A DNA stretch of 64,000 bases, taken from the NCBI RefSeq assembly GCF_001612945.1, contig NZ_BDBK01000017.1, positions 186,001 to 250,000 on the forward strand, given 5' to 3'. The notes below the pieces were generated by a model. That model saw only the letters and a list, made by a program, of their open reading frames with translations, made no database searches and was not told where the DNA came from. A program made the translations under genes and the position numbers. This stretch comes from Nocardia inohanensis NBRC 100128. Its GTDB lineage: Bacteria; Actinomycetota; Actinomycetes; Mycobacteriales; Mycobacteriaceae. How positions within the stretch are numbered: the stretch's first letter is position 1; every line of letters begins with the position of its first letter. Shown here piece by piece: positions 41,329 to 51,256 of this stretch.

Positions 41329-44300
41329 TTGACGATCAACGAGAGCACTGGAACCGGACCGAAGGCCAAGGTGGCGCGGAAGAGCCGGGAGAGTGGGGCC
41401 AGGTCGTCGCTGCTGGACCGGTTGCTGGGGGGTGCGCCGTACGCCCTCGCCTTCGGTGGACAGGGGGCGCAGTGGCTGACCGAGCTGGAGGAGATCGGGC
41501 GGGATTCCGCGCTGGAGCCGGAGCTGACCGCACTGGTCAACGAAGCCGCCCAGAAGCTGGAACCCGTTGCGTCGCAACTACTCGTGGTGCGTCCCGTCGG
41601 GTTCGACCCGATCGCCTGGATGCTCGAGGAAGAGATCGCCGACCCGGAGCAGGGGGAGGTGTCGGGAGCGCCGTCAGCGCAGGTGTTGCGCTCCGCGGCC
41701 GTCTCCATGCCCGGCGTGTTCCTGACCCAGGCCGCCGCGCTGCGCGCACTGCGCCTGCAAGGGCTGGACACCGCGGCGCACGCGCCCACCGCCGTCATCG
41801 GACATTCGCAGGGCCGGATCGCCGCCACCGCCGCCGAGGTGCACGGACAGCGTGATGCGGAGCTGCTGGCCATCGCCCAGCTCATCGGCGCCTCCGCCGG
41901 GCTCGTCGCCCGGCGTCGCGGGCTCATGCCGGTGGGGGAGAAGTCGCCCATGGTGGCGGTCTCCAATGTCGATCCCGAGCAGTTGCGCGAGGTCGTCGAG
42001 GCGGTCATGACCGGCGTCGCGCCGGAGAAGGCCGCCGTCGTCTCCATCCGCAACGGCCGCCGGCGCGCGGTGCTGAGCGGCCCGGTGGCCCAGCTCGATC
42101 GGGTCCGCCAGCGCTGCGCCGAGATCAATGCCGAGCAGGCCGCGGAACGCGACGCCAAGCAGCGCGGCGGTGCGGTCTTCGCGCCGGTATTCGAGGACAT
42201 CCCGGTCGAGGTCGCCTTCCACCACCCGGCGCTGGCCGAGACCGTCGAACTGGTCAAGGGCTGGGCGCAGCAGTGCGGCCTGGACGCCGAACTGGCCGCG
42301 AGCCTCACCCAGGAAGTGCTCGTCGATCCGATCGACTGGGTCGCCATCGTGGATCGGACGGTTTCCGAAGGCGCGCAGTGGATTCTGGACCTCGGCCCCG
42401 GTGATCTGCTCTCCCGCCTCACCTCCGGTTCGCTCAAGGGCACCGGCGTCGGCGTGCTCGCCGCCTCCACCCGCAGCGGCCAGCGCAGCCTGTTCACCCC
42501 GGGCGCGGCCCCCGAAGTCGCCCCCGCCTGGTCCGAATTCGCGCCCAAGCCGGTGCGCCTGCCCAACGGCCGCGTCGTCGTCGAGACCACCTTCACCAAG
42601 CTCACCGGCCGGTCCCCGATCCTGCTCGCCGGCATGACCCCCACCACCGTCGACGCGAAAATCGTTGCGGCCGCGGCCAATGCGGGCCACTGGGCCGAAC
42701 TCGCCGGCGGCGGCCAGGTCACCGAGCAGATCTTCGCCGATCGCGTGGAAGAGCTGAAGAAGCTGCTGCACCCGGGTCGCGCCGTGCAGTTCAACTCGCT
42801 CTTCCTGGACCCGTACCTGTGGAAGCTTCAGCTCGGCGGCAAGCGCCTGGTGCAGAAGTCCCGTTCCGCCGGTGCGCCTTTCGACGGCGTCATCGTCACC
42901 GCCGGCATCCCGGAGCTCGAGGAAGCCGTCGCGCTCATCGAGGAGCTGACCGAGGTCGGCATCACCCACGTCGCCTTCAAGCCCGGCACCGTCGCCCAGA
43001 TCCGGGCCGTGCTGCGCATCGCCGACGCGGTCCCCGGCTACCCGGTGATCATGCACATCGAGGGCGGTCGCGCCGGCGGGCACCACTCCTGGGAAGACCT
43101 GGACGACCTGCTGCTGGACACCTACGCCGAACTGCGCGGCCGCGACAATGTGATCGTCTGCGTCGGCGGCGGCATCGGCACGCCCGAGCGCGCCACCGAA
43201 TACCTCACCGGCACTTGGTCGCAGCGGCACGGCTACCCGGTCATGCCCCTGGACGGCGTCCTGGTCGGCACCGCCGCCATGGCCACCCTGGAGGCCACCA
43301 CCGCGCCCGAGGTCAAGCAGCTGCTGGTGGACACCCCCGGCACCCCGGACTGGGTCGGTGCGGGCACCGCGTCCGGCGGAATGGCCTCCGGCCGTTCGCA
43401 GCTGGGCGCCGACATCCACGAGATCGACAATGCCGCTTCCCGCACCGGCCGACTGCTGGACGAGGTCGCCGGTGACGCCGATGCCGTGGCCGAGCGCCGC
43501 GACGAGATCATCGAAGCCCTCAACGGCACCGCCAAGCCGTACTTCGGCGATGTCGCCACCATGACCTACCTGGAGTGGCTGGAGCGCTACGTCGAGCTGG
43601 CCGTGGGCCTGGACCGCCGCAAGGACTTCGACTGCGGCGGCGACTTCTCCGATGCCATCGCCGACGCCACCAAGTCGGTGTGGCTGGACATCACCTGGCG
43701 CGACCGGTTCGCGGAGATGGTGCGGCGCACCGAATCCCGCCTCAACCCGGCCGACCGCGGCGAGATCCCGACGCTGTTCGCCGAGGATGCCGCGTTCGAG
43801 ACCCCGGTCAAGGCCATCTGCACGCTGAAGGAGCAGTACCCGGCCATCGCGTCCGCCGTGCTGCACCCGGCCGATGTGCCGTTCTTCGTGTCGCTGTGCA
43901 AGATTCCGGGCAAGCCGGTCAATTTCGTGCCCGTGGTGGATCAGGACGTGCGCCGCTGGTGGCGTTCGGATTCGCTGTGGCAGGCCCACGATCCGCGCTA
44001 CACCGCCGATCAGGTGTGCATCATTCCGGGCACCGTGGCCGTCGCCGGCATCACCCGGGTGGACGAACCGGTCGGTGAACTCCTCGACCGCTTCGAACAG
44101 GACACCGCCTACTCCCTGGTCCGCGCGGGCGTCGTCCCGGCCGCCGTCGACGGTCGCCGCCGCGCCGCCGTCGCGAACGGCCTGCTGGACATCGTGCTCG
44201 CCGCACCGGATGTGAACTGGGCCGGGCGCACCACCGTCAACCCGATCCATCGCCTGGGCGACCTCGGCGAATGGATCATGAACGGCAAGGGCGCGATTCA

Positions 44301-47300
44301 CCCGCCCACTGGCGCCACGCTCGCCGCCACCGAAGGCCCCGAGACCGACCACGCCTACGTGGAATTGACCGTCCCGCTGCTGGGCAAGGACGCGGTCCGC
44401 ATCCGCATCACCGTGCCCGTCTCGGTGTACAACGGCGGCGCGCCGGTCATCACCGAAGGCGATGCCGAAGCCGCCATGACCGCGCTGCTGGCCGTCGCGG
44501 CCGGACAGTCGCTGCCCGAGGTCAAGACCATCGACGGCACCCAGGTCGCGCACGTGAACCTGGCGTGGAACCCGGACCTGGTCGCCGACCACGCCGGCGT
44601 CACCGGCTCCGGCCTGCCCGACAACCTCAGCACCAACGGCCGCACCGTGCCGGACGTGCTCGTGGGCGCTTGCTGGCCCGCCGTTTTCGCGGTGCTGGGC
44701 GCTACCCGCACCGCCGACTCGGGCAGCGTCATCGAGGGCATGCTCGACCTGGTGCACCTCGATCACCAGATCCAGCTGCTGGGTGAGCTGCCGAGCGCGC
44801 ACGCCGTGCTCGCGGTGCGCGCCGAAGCCGCCGGGGTCACCGACACCGATCTGGGCCGCGTCGTCGAGGTCAAGGTCACCGTCGGCGTCATGCGCGACCA
44901 CGGGCTGAACACCCCGGCCGTGGCAACCCTGGTGGAGCGCTTCGCGATTCGCGGCCGCACCGGCACCGGTGAGCTCACCGATCCGCCGCGCGCCGCCGGA
45001 TCGCTGTCGGCGCAGGCCACCGACACCCCGCGTCGCCGGCGCCGGGACGTCACCATCCAAGCCCCGCGCGCCATGGCCGCGTTCGCGCAGGTGTCGGGTG
45101 ACTTCAACCCGATCCACACCTCCGACAACGCCGCCAAGCTGGCCGGGCTGGGCAGCCCGATCGTGCACGGCATGTGGCTCTCCGCCGCTGCGCAGCACGC
45201 GGTTTCGGCCATCGATCTGAGCGACAAGGTGCCGCCGCGCACCGTCACCGCCTGGACCACCCGCTTCCTCGGCATGGTGCGCCTGGGCGCGCAGATCGAT
45301 GTGCGGGTGGAGCGGGTCGCGGTCGACGCGGGCACCGAGATCATCGAGGTCTCCTGCCGCATCGACGGCGATCTGGTGATGACCGGCACCGGGCGCATCG
45401 CCGCGCCGAAGACCGTCTACGCCTTCCCGGGGCAGGGCATTCAGGCCAAGGGGATGGGCCTGGACGCACGCACCCGCTCCAAGGCCGCCAAGCAGGTCTG
45501 GGACGAGGCCGACAAGCACACCCGCGAGGCCCTCGGCTTCTCGATTCTCGCTGTGGTGCGCGACAATCCGACCTACCTCAAGGCGCGCGGCGTCGAATAC
45601 CGGCACCCGCAGGGCGTGCTGCACCTGACCCAGTTCACCCAGGTCGCGATGGCCACCCTCGGGGTGGCGCAGGTCGCCGAACTGCGGGAGGCCGGTGCGT
45701 TCATCGAAGGCGCGATGCTGGCGGGCCACTCGGTCGGTGAGTACAACGCGCTGTCGGCCGTCGCGGGCGTGCTGCCGCTGCACGCGGTGCTCGAGGTCGT
45801 GTTCCAGCGCGGCTCCGCCATGCACGAGCTGGTGCCCCGGGATGCCCAGGGCCGCAGCGACTATCGCATGGCCGCCATCCGGCCCTCGCAGATCGGCATC
45901 GCCGACGACGAGGTGATCGGCTGGGTCAAGGGCATCGGCGACGCGGCCGGGGAGTTCCTGGAGGTCGTCAACCTCAACCTGCGCGGCGCGCAGTACGCCA
46001 TCGCGGGCACCGTGAAGGGTCTCGAGGCGCTCGAGGTCGAGATCGAGCGGCTGCGGGCGCAGACCGGCGGCAAGCGGGCCTTCGTGGTCATCCCGGGCAT
46101 CGACGTGCCGTTCCACTCCACCGTGCTGCGGGCGGGCGTGCCGGACTTCCGGGACAAGCTCAAGGGTCTGCTGCCCGACGATCTGCACCCGGAAGTGCTT
46201 GTCGGACGCTACATTCCGAACCTGGTGCCGCGCCTGTTCAACCTGGAGCGCGACTTCATCCAGGAGATCGCCGACCTGGTGCCGTCCGAGCCCCTCGCAG
46301 AGGTGCTCGCGAACTTCGACGAGTGGGCCGCCAAGCCGGTCGAGCTGTGCCGCGTGGTGCTCGTCGAGCTGCTGGCCTGGCAGTTCGCCAGCCCGGTGCG
46401 CTGGATCGAGACCCAGGATCTGCTGTTCACCGATGTCGAGCACGGCGGGCTGGGGGTGGAGCGGTTCGTCGAAATCGGTTTGGCCGCAACGCCTACCGTC
46501 GCTAACCTGGCGTCGAACACGCTGAAGCTGCCGCAGTTCTCGAACACGGTGGTCGAGGTGCTGAACATCGAGCGTGAGTCCGGCATCGTGTACGCCACCG
46601 ATACCGATCCCGCGCCGGTGGAGGAGCCGGAGGAGACTCCTGCCGAAACCCCCGGTGCCGCAGCGGCTCCCGCTGCTGCCGCCGCCCCGGTTGCCGTGGC
46701 GACCGGTGGGCCGGCCCCCGACGACATCGCCTTCGCCGCCGCCGACGCCACCCGCGTGCTCATCGCGCTCTGGACCAAGCTGCGGATGGATCAGATCGGC
46801 CCGGTGGACACCATCGAGGGCCTCTGCGACGGCGTCTCCTCGCGGCGGAACCAGCTGCTCGTCGACCTCGGTGCGGAGCTCTCGCTCGGCGCCATCGACG
46901 GTGCGGCCGACGCCGATATGGGTGCGCTGTCCAATACGGTCGATCGCCTGGCCCGCACCTACAAGCCGTTCGGGTCGGTGCTCTCCGATGCCATCGGCGA
47001 TCACCTGCGCAAGGTGTTTGGCCCGTCCGGTAAGCGGCCCGGCGCCATCGCCGATCGGGTCAAGAAGGTCTGGGGTCTGGGCGACGGCTGGGCCAGCCAC
47101 GTCACCGCCGAGGTCTCGCTCGGCACCCGCGAAGGCGCTTCCGTCCGCGGCGGCGACCTGGGTGGCCTGGTCTCCGGTGGCCTGAACGACGGTGCGGCCG
47201 TCGACAATGCGATCGACGCGGCCGTGCAGGCCGTCGCCGCTCGCCGGGGCATCGCGGTCTCCATGCCGTCCGCCGGTGGCGGTGGCGGCGCGACCGTCGA

Positions 47301-50300
47301 CGCCGCGGCGCTGGGCGAGTTCACCGAGCAGATCACCGGCCGCGACGGCGTGCTGGCGCAGGCCGCCCGGGTGATCCTGGAATCGCTGGGCCACGCCGAG
47401 CAACTCTCCGCGCCGGAGGCCACCGACAACTCGCTCATCGATCTGGTCTCGGCCGAATTGGGTTCGGACTGGCCGCGTCTCGTCGCGCCCGCCTTCGACG
47501 CCCGCAAGGCCGTGCTCATCGACGACCGGTGGGCCTCGGCCCGCGAGGATCTGGCCCGGCTGTGGCTGGGCGAGGACACCGCGCTCGCCGACTTCGCGGT
47601 CGACGGCTTCACCGGAGCCGGGGAAGCCGTTGCCACGCAGGCGAACTGGTGGCGCGAGCGCGCCAAGAGCGAAGCCCGCTCGGTACTGGCCGGGGTCTAC
47701 GGCAGCATCGCCGAGGCCGCCCTGTCGGCCGCGGAGCCGGGTGCCTGGTCCTCCGATATCGCCGTGATCACCGGCGCCAGTAAGGGTTCCATCGCGGCGG
47801 CGGCCACCGGGCGACTGCTCGGCGGCGGCGCGACCGTCATCGTCACCACCTCCAAGCTCGACGATGCCCGCCTGAGCTTCTACAAGAAGCTGTACCGCGA
47901 GAACGCCCGCAACGGCGCCGCGCTGTGGGTGGTGCCCGCGAACATGGCCTCCTACAGCGATATCGACGCCCTCATCGAATGGGTCGGCAACGAACAGGTC
48001 GACAATGCCGGTGGCGCGAAGGTGCTCGTCAAGGAGGCGATGACCCCCACGCTGCTGATGCCGTTCGCCGCGCCCCGCGTGGCCGGTGACCTCGCCGACG
48101 CCGGCGCCCGCGCCGAAATGGAGATGCGGGTCCTGCTGTGGTCGGTGGAACGGCTCATCGGCGGGCTCTCCGTCCTGGGCGCGGACCACGACGTGGACGC
48201 CAAACTGCATGTGGTGCTGCCGGGTTCGCCCAACCGCGGACTCTTCGGCGGTGACGGCGCGTACGGCGAGTCCAAGGCCGCGCTCGACGCCGTGGTCGCC
48301 AAGTGGCGCGCCGAGAAGTCCTGGGCGCAGCGGGTCACCCTGGTGCACGCGCTGATCGGCTGGGTGCGCGGCACCGGGCTGATGGGCCACAACGATCCGC
48401 TGGTCGAGGCCGTCGAGGCGGCCGGGGTGCAGACCTGGTCCACCCAGCAGATGGCCGACGAGCTGCTCAAGTGGTGCACCTCGCGGGCTCGCGTGGTGAC
48501 CGCTTCGGGTCCGCAGCAGATCGACCTGACCGGTGGATTGGCCAATGCCAAGCTGGATCTCGCCGCGCTCGCCAAGGGTGCGCACGCCGAGGCCGAGGAA
48601 GCGGAGGCCGCGAAGGTCGAGAGCGACGTCGCCACCATCGCGGCGCTGCCGGCCCCGCCGACCCTCTCCTCCAAGCTGCCCACCCCCGAATGGGGTTCGG
48701 TCACCGCCGATCTCGACGATATGGTCGTCATCGTCGGCGCGGGCGAGCTCGGCCCCTACGGTTCGGCGCGCACCCGCTTCGAGGTCGAGGTCTCCGATGA
48801 GCTCTCCGCCGCGGGCGTGCTGGAACTCGCGTGGAGCACCGGCCTGGTCACCTGGGAGAACGAGCCCAAGCCGGGCTGGTACGACACCGAATCCGGTGAG
48901 TACGTGGACGAATCGGAGCTGGCCGAGCGCTACCACGACACCGTGGTCGAACGCTGCGGCGTGCGGCGCTACGGCGACGACGGCGCGATGATCGACAATG
49001 CGATTCCGCTGCTGACTTCGGTGTTCCTCGACAAGGACCTGTCCTTCGTGGTGAACAGCGAGGCCGAGGCCCGCGCGTTCTACGCCTCCAACCCGGAGCA
49101 GACCGTCATCACGCCGGTCGAGGGTGCGGGCGACTGGCAGGTGACGCGTAAGGCGGGCACCGAGATTCGGGTGCCGCGCAAGACCAAGCTGTCGCGCTTC
49201 GTGGGCGGCCAGATCCCCACCGGCTGGGATCCCACCAAGTGGGGCATCTCCGCCGATATGGCCTCCTCGGTGGATCGGGTGGCGCTGTGGAACATCGTCT
49301 GCACCGTGGACGCGTTCCTGTCCTCCGGTTTCAGCCCCGCCGAGCTGATGAGCTGGGTGCACCCGGCCATGGTCGCCAACACCCAGGGCACCGGTATGGG
49401 CGGCATGTCCTCGATGCGCTCGCTCTACATCGACAACCTGCTCGGTGAACCGCGCGCCAACGACATCCTCCAGGAGGCGCTGCCCAACGTCGCTCTGGCG
49501 CATGTGGTTCAGAGCTACGTCGGCTCCTACGGCGGCATGATCCACCCGGTCGCCGCCTGCGCGACCGCGGCGGTCTCCGTCGAAGAGGGCGTGGACAAGA
49601 TCAAGCTGGGCAAGGCCGATCTGGTGGTGGCCGGTGGCTACGACGATCTCGGCATCGAAGGCATCGTCGGCTTCGGCGATATGTCCGCGACCGCCGACTC
49701 CGCCGTCATGGCGGGCAAGGGCATCAGCGACCGCTACTTCTCCCGCGCCAACGATCGCCGCCGCGGCGGCTTCGTCGAATCGCAGGGCGGCGGAACGGTT
49801 CTCCTGGCCCGCGGCTCGGTGGCCCTCGAAATGGGCCTGCCGGTCCTGGGTGTCGTCGCCTACGCCCAGTCCTTCGCCGACGGCGTGCACACCTCGATTC
49901 CGGCTCCGGGCCTCGGCGCCCTGGGCGCGGGTCGCGGCGGCCCGGAGTCGCGTCTGGCCAAGGAACTCGCCAAGCTCGGCGTCACCCCGGACGAGATCGC
50001 CGTGGTCTCCAAGCACGACACCTCCACGGCGGCAAACGATCCCAACGAATCCGAGCTGCACGAACGCCTGGCCACCGCCATCGGCCGCTCGGAAGGCGCA
50101 CCCCTGTTCGTCATCTCGCAGAAGACCCTCACCGGTCACGCGAAGGGCGGCGCGGCAGCCTTCCAGATGATCGGCCTCTGCCAGGTCCTCGAACAGGGCG
50201 TCATCCCGCCGAACCGCAGCCTCGACTGCGTCGACGAGAAGATGCGGGCCTACCCCCACCTGGTCTGGCTCCGCGAATCCCTGAAGGTAGGAGACCGCTT

Positions 50301-50649
50301 CCCCCTCAAAGCCGGCCTCGTCACCTCCCTCGGCTTCGGCCACGTCTCCGGCCTGGTAGCCATCGTGCACCCCCAGGCCTTCGTGGAAGCCATCACCGAC
50401 GCCGAACAGCGCGAGACCTACCAGCGCCGTGCCGAAGAGCGCCAGCTCGCCGGCCGCCAGCGCCTCACCGAAGCCATGTGCGGCGGCGCCCCGATGTACG
50501 AACGCCCCGCCGACCGCCGCCTCGGCGGCGACGGCACCCCGGCCGAGAAGTCCCGCCAGCTCGAGGCCGATGTCCTGCTCAGCCAGGCCGCCCGCCTGGG
50601 TACCGGCGCGACCTACGTGTCGGTTCCCAAGGGCCCGGCCTGCCAGTAG
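41329..50649 (+). CDS. fas: Type I fatty acid synthase (single-chain FAS-I)
   Basis: A protein of about 3106 residues with the head-to-tail mycobacterial domain order. Acetyl transferase: GHSQGR near 158. Enoyl reductase with FMN barrel: GGRAGGHHSWED near 578. MaoC-like dehydratase: AFAQVSGDFNPIH near 1250. Malonyl/palmitoyl transferase: GHSVGEYNAL near 1465. An Ala/Pro linker near 1770-1800 precedes the ACP with the pantetheine Ser in GVSSRRNQ near 1834. Ketoreductase: ITGASKGS near 2146. Ketosynthase: ACATAA with Cys near 2743, then SKHDTSTAAND and KTLTGHAKGG. It makes long-chain acyl-CoA that feeds mycolic acids. The TTG at 41329 (LTINES) is chosen by the AGGAGAAGGAAG element above it. acpS follows. 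Confidence 0.97.
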   Translation: MTINESTGTGPKAKVARKSRESGARSSLLDRLLGGAPYALAFGGQGAQWLTELEEIGRDSALEPELTALVNEAAQKLEPVASQLLVVRPVGFDPIAWMLEEEIADPEQGEVSGAPSAQVLRSAAVSMPGVFLTQAAALRALRLQGLDTAAHAPTAVIGHSQGRIAATAAEVHGQRDAELLAIAQLIGASAGLVARRRGLMPVGEKSPMVAVSNVDPEQLREVVEAVMTGVAPEKAAVVSIRNGRRRAVLSGPVAQLDRVRQRCAEINAEQAAERDAKQRGGAVFAPVFEDIPVEVAFHHPALAETVELVKGWAQQCGLDAELAASLTQEVLVDPIDWVAIVDRTVSEGAQWILDLGPGDLLSRLTSGSLKGTGVGVLAASTRSGQRSLFTPGAAPEVAPAWSEFAPKPVRLPNGRVVVETTFTKLTGRSPILLAGMTPTTVDAKIVAAAANAGHWAELAGGGQVTEQIFADRVEELKKLLHPGRAVQFNSLFLDPYLWKLQLGGKRLVQKSRSAGAPFDGVIVTAGIPELEEAVALIEELTEVGITHVAFKPGTVAQIRAVLRIADAVPGYPVIMHIEGGRAGGHHSWEDLDDLLLDTYAELRGRDNVIVCVGGGIGTPERATEYLTGTWSQRHGYPVMPLDGVLVGTAAMATLEATTAPEVKQLLVDTPGTPDWVGAGTASGGMASGRSQLGADIHEIDNAASRTGRLLDEVAGDADAVAERRDEIIEALNGTAKPYFGDVATMTYLEWLERYVELAVGLDRRKDFDCGGDFSDAIADATKSVWLDITWRDRFAEMVRRTESRLNPADRGEIPTLFAEDAAFETPVKAICTLKEQYPAIASAVLHPADVPFFVSLCKIPGKPVNFVPVVDQDVRRWWRSDSLWQAHDPRYTADQVCIIPGTVAVAGITRVDEPVGELLDRFEQDTAYSLVRAGVVPAAVDGRRRAAVANGLLDIVLAAPDVNWAGRTTVNPIHRLGDLGEWIMNGKGAIHPPTGATLAATEGPETDHAYVELTVPLLGKDAVRIRITVPVSVYNGGAPVITEGDAEAAMTALLAVAAGQSLPEVKTIDGTQVAHVNLAWNPDLVADHAGVTGSGLPDNLSTNGRTVPDVLVGACWPAVFAVLGATRTADSGSVIEGMLDLVHLDHQIQLLGELPSAHAVLAVRAEAAGVTDTDLGRVVEVKVTVGVMRDHGLNTPAVATLVERFAIRGRTGTGELTDPPRAAGSLSAQATDTPRRRRRDVTIQAPRAMAAFAQVSGDFNPIHTSDNAAKLAGLGSPIVHGMWLSAAAQHAVSAIDLSDKVPPRTVTAWTTRFLGMVRLGAQIDVRVERVAVDAGTEIIEVSCRIDGDLVMTGTGRIAAPKTVYAFPGQGIQAKGMGLDARTRSKAAKQVWDEADKHTREALGFSILAVVRDNPTYLKARGVEYRHPQGVLHLTQFTQVAMATLGVAQVAELREAGAFIEGAMLAGHSVGEYNALSAVAGVLPLHAVLEVVFQRGSAMHELVPRDAQGRSDYRMAAIRPSQIGIADDEVIGWVKGIGDAAGEFLEVVNLNLRGAQYAIAGTVKGLEALEVEIERLRAQTGGKRAFVVIPGIDVPFHSTVLRAGVPDFRDKLKGLLPDDLHPEVLVGRYIPNLVPRLFNLERDFIQEIADLVPSEPLAEVLANFDEWAAKPVELCRVVLVELLAWQFASPVRWIETQDLLFTDVEHGGLGVERFVEIGLAATPTVANLASNTLKLPQFSNTVVEVLNIERESGIVYATDTDPAPVEEPEETPAETPGAAAAPAAAAAPVAVATGGPAPDDIAFAAADATRVLIALWTKLRMDQIGPVDTIEGLCDGVSSRRNQLLVDLGAELSLGAIDGAADADMGALSNTVDRLARTYKPFGSVLSDAIGDHLRKVFGPSGKRPGAIADRVKKVWGLGDGWASHVTAEVSLGTREGASVRGGDLGGLVSGGLNDGAAVDNAIDAAVQAVAARRGIAVSMPSAGGGGGATVDAAALGEFTEQITGRDGVLAQAARVILESLGHAEQLSAPEATDNSLIDLVSAELGSDWPRLVAPAFDARKAVLIDDRWASAREDLARLWLGEDTALADFAVDGFTGAGEAVATQANWWRERAKSEARSVLAGVYGSIAEAALSAAEPGAWSSDIAVITGASKGSIAAAATGRLLGGGATVIVTTSKLDDARLSFYKKLYRENARNGAALWVVPANMASYSDIDALIEWVGNEQVDNAGGAKVLVKEAMTPTLLMPFAAPRVAGDLADAGARAEMEMRVLLWSVERLIGGLSVLGADHDVDAKLHVVLPGSPNRGLFGGDGAYGESKAALDAVVAKWRAEKSWAQRVTLVHALIGWVRGTGLMGHNDPLVEAVEAAGVQTWSTQQMADELLKWCTSRARVVTASGPQQIDLTGGLANAKLDLAALAKGAHAEAEEAEAAKVESDVATIAALPAPPTLSSKLPTPEWGSVTADLDDMVVIVGAGELGPYGSARTRFEVEVSDELSAAGVLELAWSTGLVTWENEPKPGWYDTESGEYVDESELAERYHDTVVERCGVRRYGDDGAMIDNAIPLLTSVFLDKDLSFVVNSEAEARAFYASNPEQTVITPVEGAGDWQVTRKAGTEIRVPRKTKLSRFVGGQIPTGWDPTKWGISADMASSVDRVALWNIVCTVDAFLSSGFSPAELMSWVHPAMVANTQGTGMGGMSSMRSLYIDNLLGEPRANDILQEALPNVALAHVVQSYVGSYGGMIHPVAACATAAVSVEEGVDKIKLGKADLVVAGGYDDLGIEGIVGFGDMSATADSAVMAGKGISDRYFSRANDRRRGGFVESQGGGTVLLARGSVALEMGLPVLGVVAYAQSFADGVHTSIPAPGLGALGAGRGGPESRLAKELAKLGVTPDEIAVVSKHDTSTAANDPNESELHERLATAIGRSEGAPLFVISQKTLTGHAKGGAAAFQMIGLCQVLEQGVIPPNRSLDCVDEKMRAYPHLVWLRESLKVGDRFPLKAGLVTSLGFGHVSGLVAIVHPQAFVEAITDAEQRETYQRRAEERQLAGRQRLTEAMCGGAPMYERPADRRLGGDGTPAEKSRQLEADVLLSQAARLGTGATYVSVPKGPACQ

Positions 50650-50661
50650 GTCGAAGTAGCT

Positions 50662-50700
50662 GGGCGGGCCCGCGTGTCAACGCGGGCCCGCCCCTTCTTT
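50662..50700 (+). terminator. Strong Rho-independent terminator after fas
   Basis: A perfect 13-bp stem (50662-50674 with 50681-50693) around the loop TGTCAA, followed by CTTCTTTT. It would end most fas transcripts before acpS. Confidence 0.9.
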
Positions 50701-50752
50701 TCCCGGGGCGAAGTCCCGGTATAGCCCTGCGGCGCAACGCAACTTACGCCGG

Positions 50753-50778
50753 CGGAGCCTACGGAACCGTAGGCTCCG
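50753..50778. promoter_or_regulatory. 26-bp palindrome upstream of acpS
   Basis: Perfect 12-bp arms CGGAGCCTACGG and CCGTAGGCTCCG flank AA. The core TACGGAACCGTA resembles TetR operators. It lies 55 bp before acpS and below the fas terminator, so it probably marks the acpS promoter. The TetR gene at 51253 is a natural candidate to bind it. Confidence 0.6.
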
Positions 50779-50833
50779 CTGGTATGTTGCGGCCTAACGA
50801 CAGCACACAAGAAGAATCGAGGAGTCCCTCACC

Positions 50834-51256
50834 GTGACGATCCTTGGTATCGGCTTGGACTTGGTCACCATCTCCGAGTTCGCCGAACAACTGGAACGCA
50901 CCGGAACCACCATGATCCGGGAGAGTTTCACCGCGGGAGAACGCCGCTACTGCCAGAGCAAGGGCACCGATCCCGCGCGTAGTTACGCCACCCGGTGGGC
51001 TGCCAAGGAGGCGGTCATCAAGGCTTGGGCTTCCTCTCGCTTCGCGCGCAGCCCCCAAATCGGCGACAACCCTTACCCGTTGATCGAGGTTGTCAATGAC
51101 GCCTGGGGACGGCCGAGCATCAAGCTGCACGGGCTCGCGGCGGAATTCCTGCCCCGGGCGCGGGTGCACCTGTCGCTGACCCATGACGGGGATACGGCGG
51201 CGGCCATGGTGGTGCTGGAGGATCCGGGCGAACTAGCGGACTTGATCAACGGTTAG
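50834..51256 (+). CDS. acpS: Holo-ACP synthase (AcpS)
   Basis: A 140-residue phosphopantetheinyl transferase. LGIGLDLVTISEFAEQLERT carries the metal-binding Asp, and RSYATRWAAKEAVIKAW the conserved WAAKEA helix with Glu. It activates the ACP domain of FAS-I. The fas-acpS order is the same as in mycobacteria. The GTG start follows AGGAGTCCCTCACC. Its end overlaps the 3' end of the convergent TetR gene by 4 bp. Confidence 0.95.
   Translation: MTILGIGLDLVTISEFAEQLERTGTTMIRESFTAGERRYCQSKGTDPARSYATRWAAKEAVIKAWASSRFARSPQIGDNPYPLIEVVNDAWGRPSIKLHGLAAEFLPRARVHLSLTHDGDTAAAMVVLEDPGELADLING

Noticed and set aside
41674..50370. A 2898-codon open frame on the minus strand inside fas
   Set aside because: It is the antisense shadow of the FAS-I gene in high-GC DNA. 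Its translation is low-complexity (Gly/Asp/His/Arg-rich) with no domain motifs.
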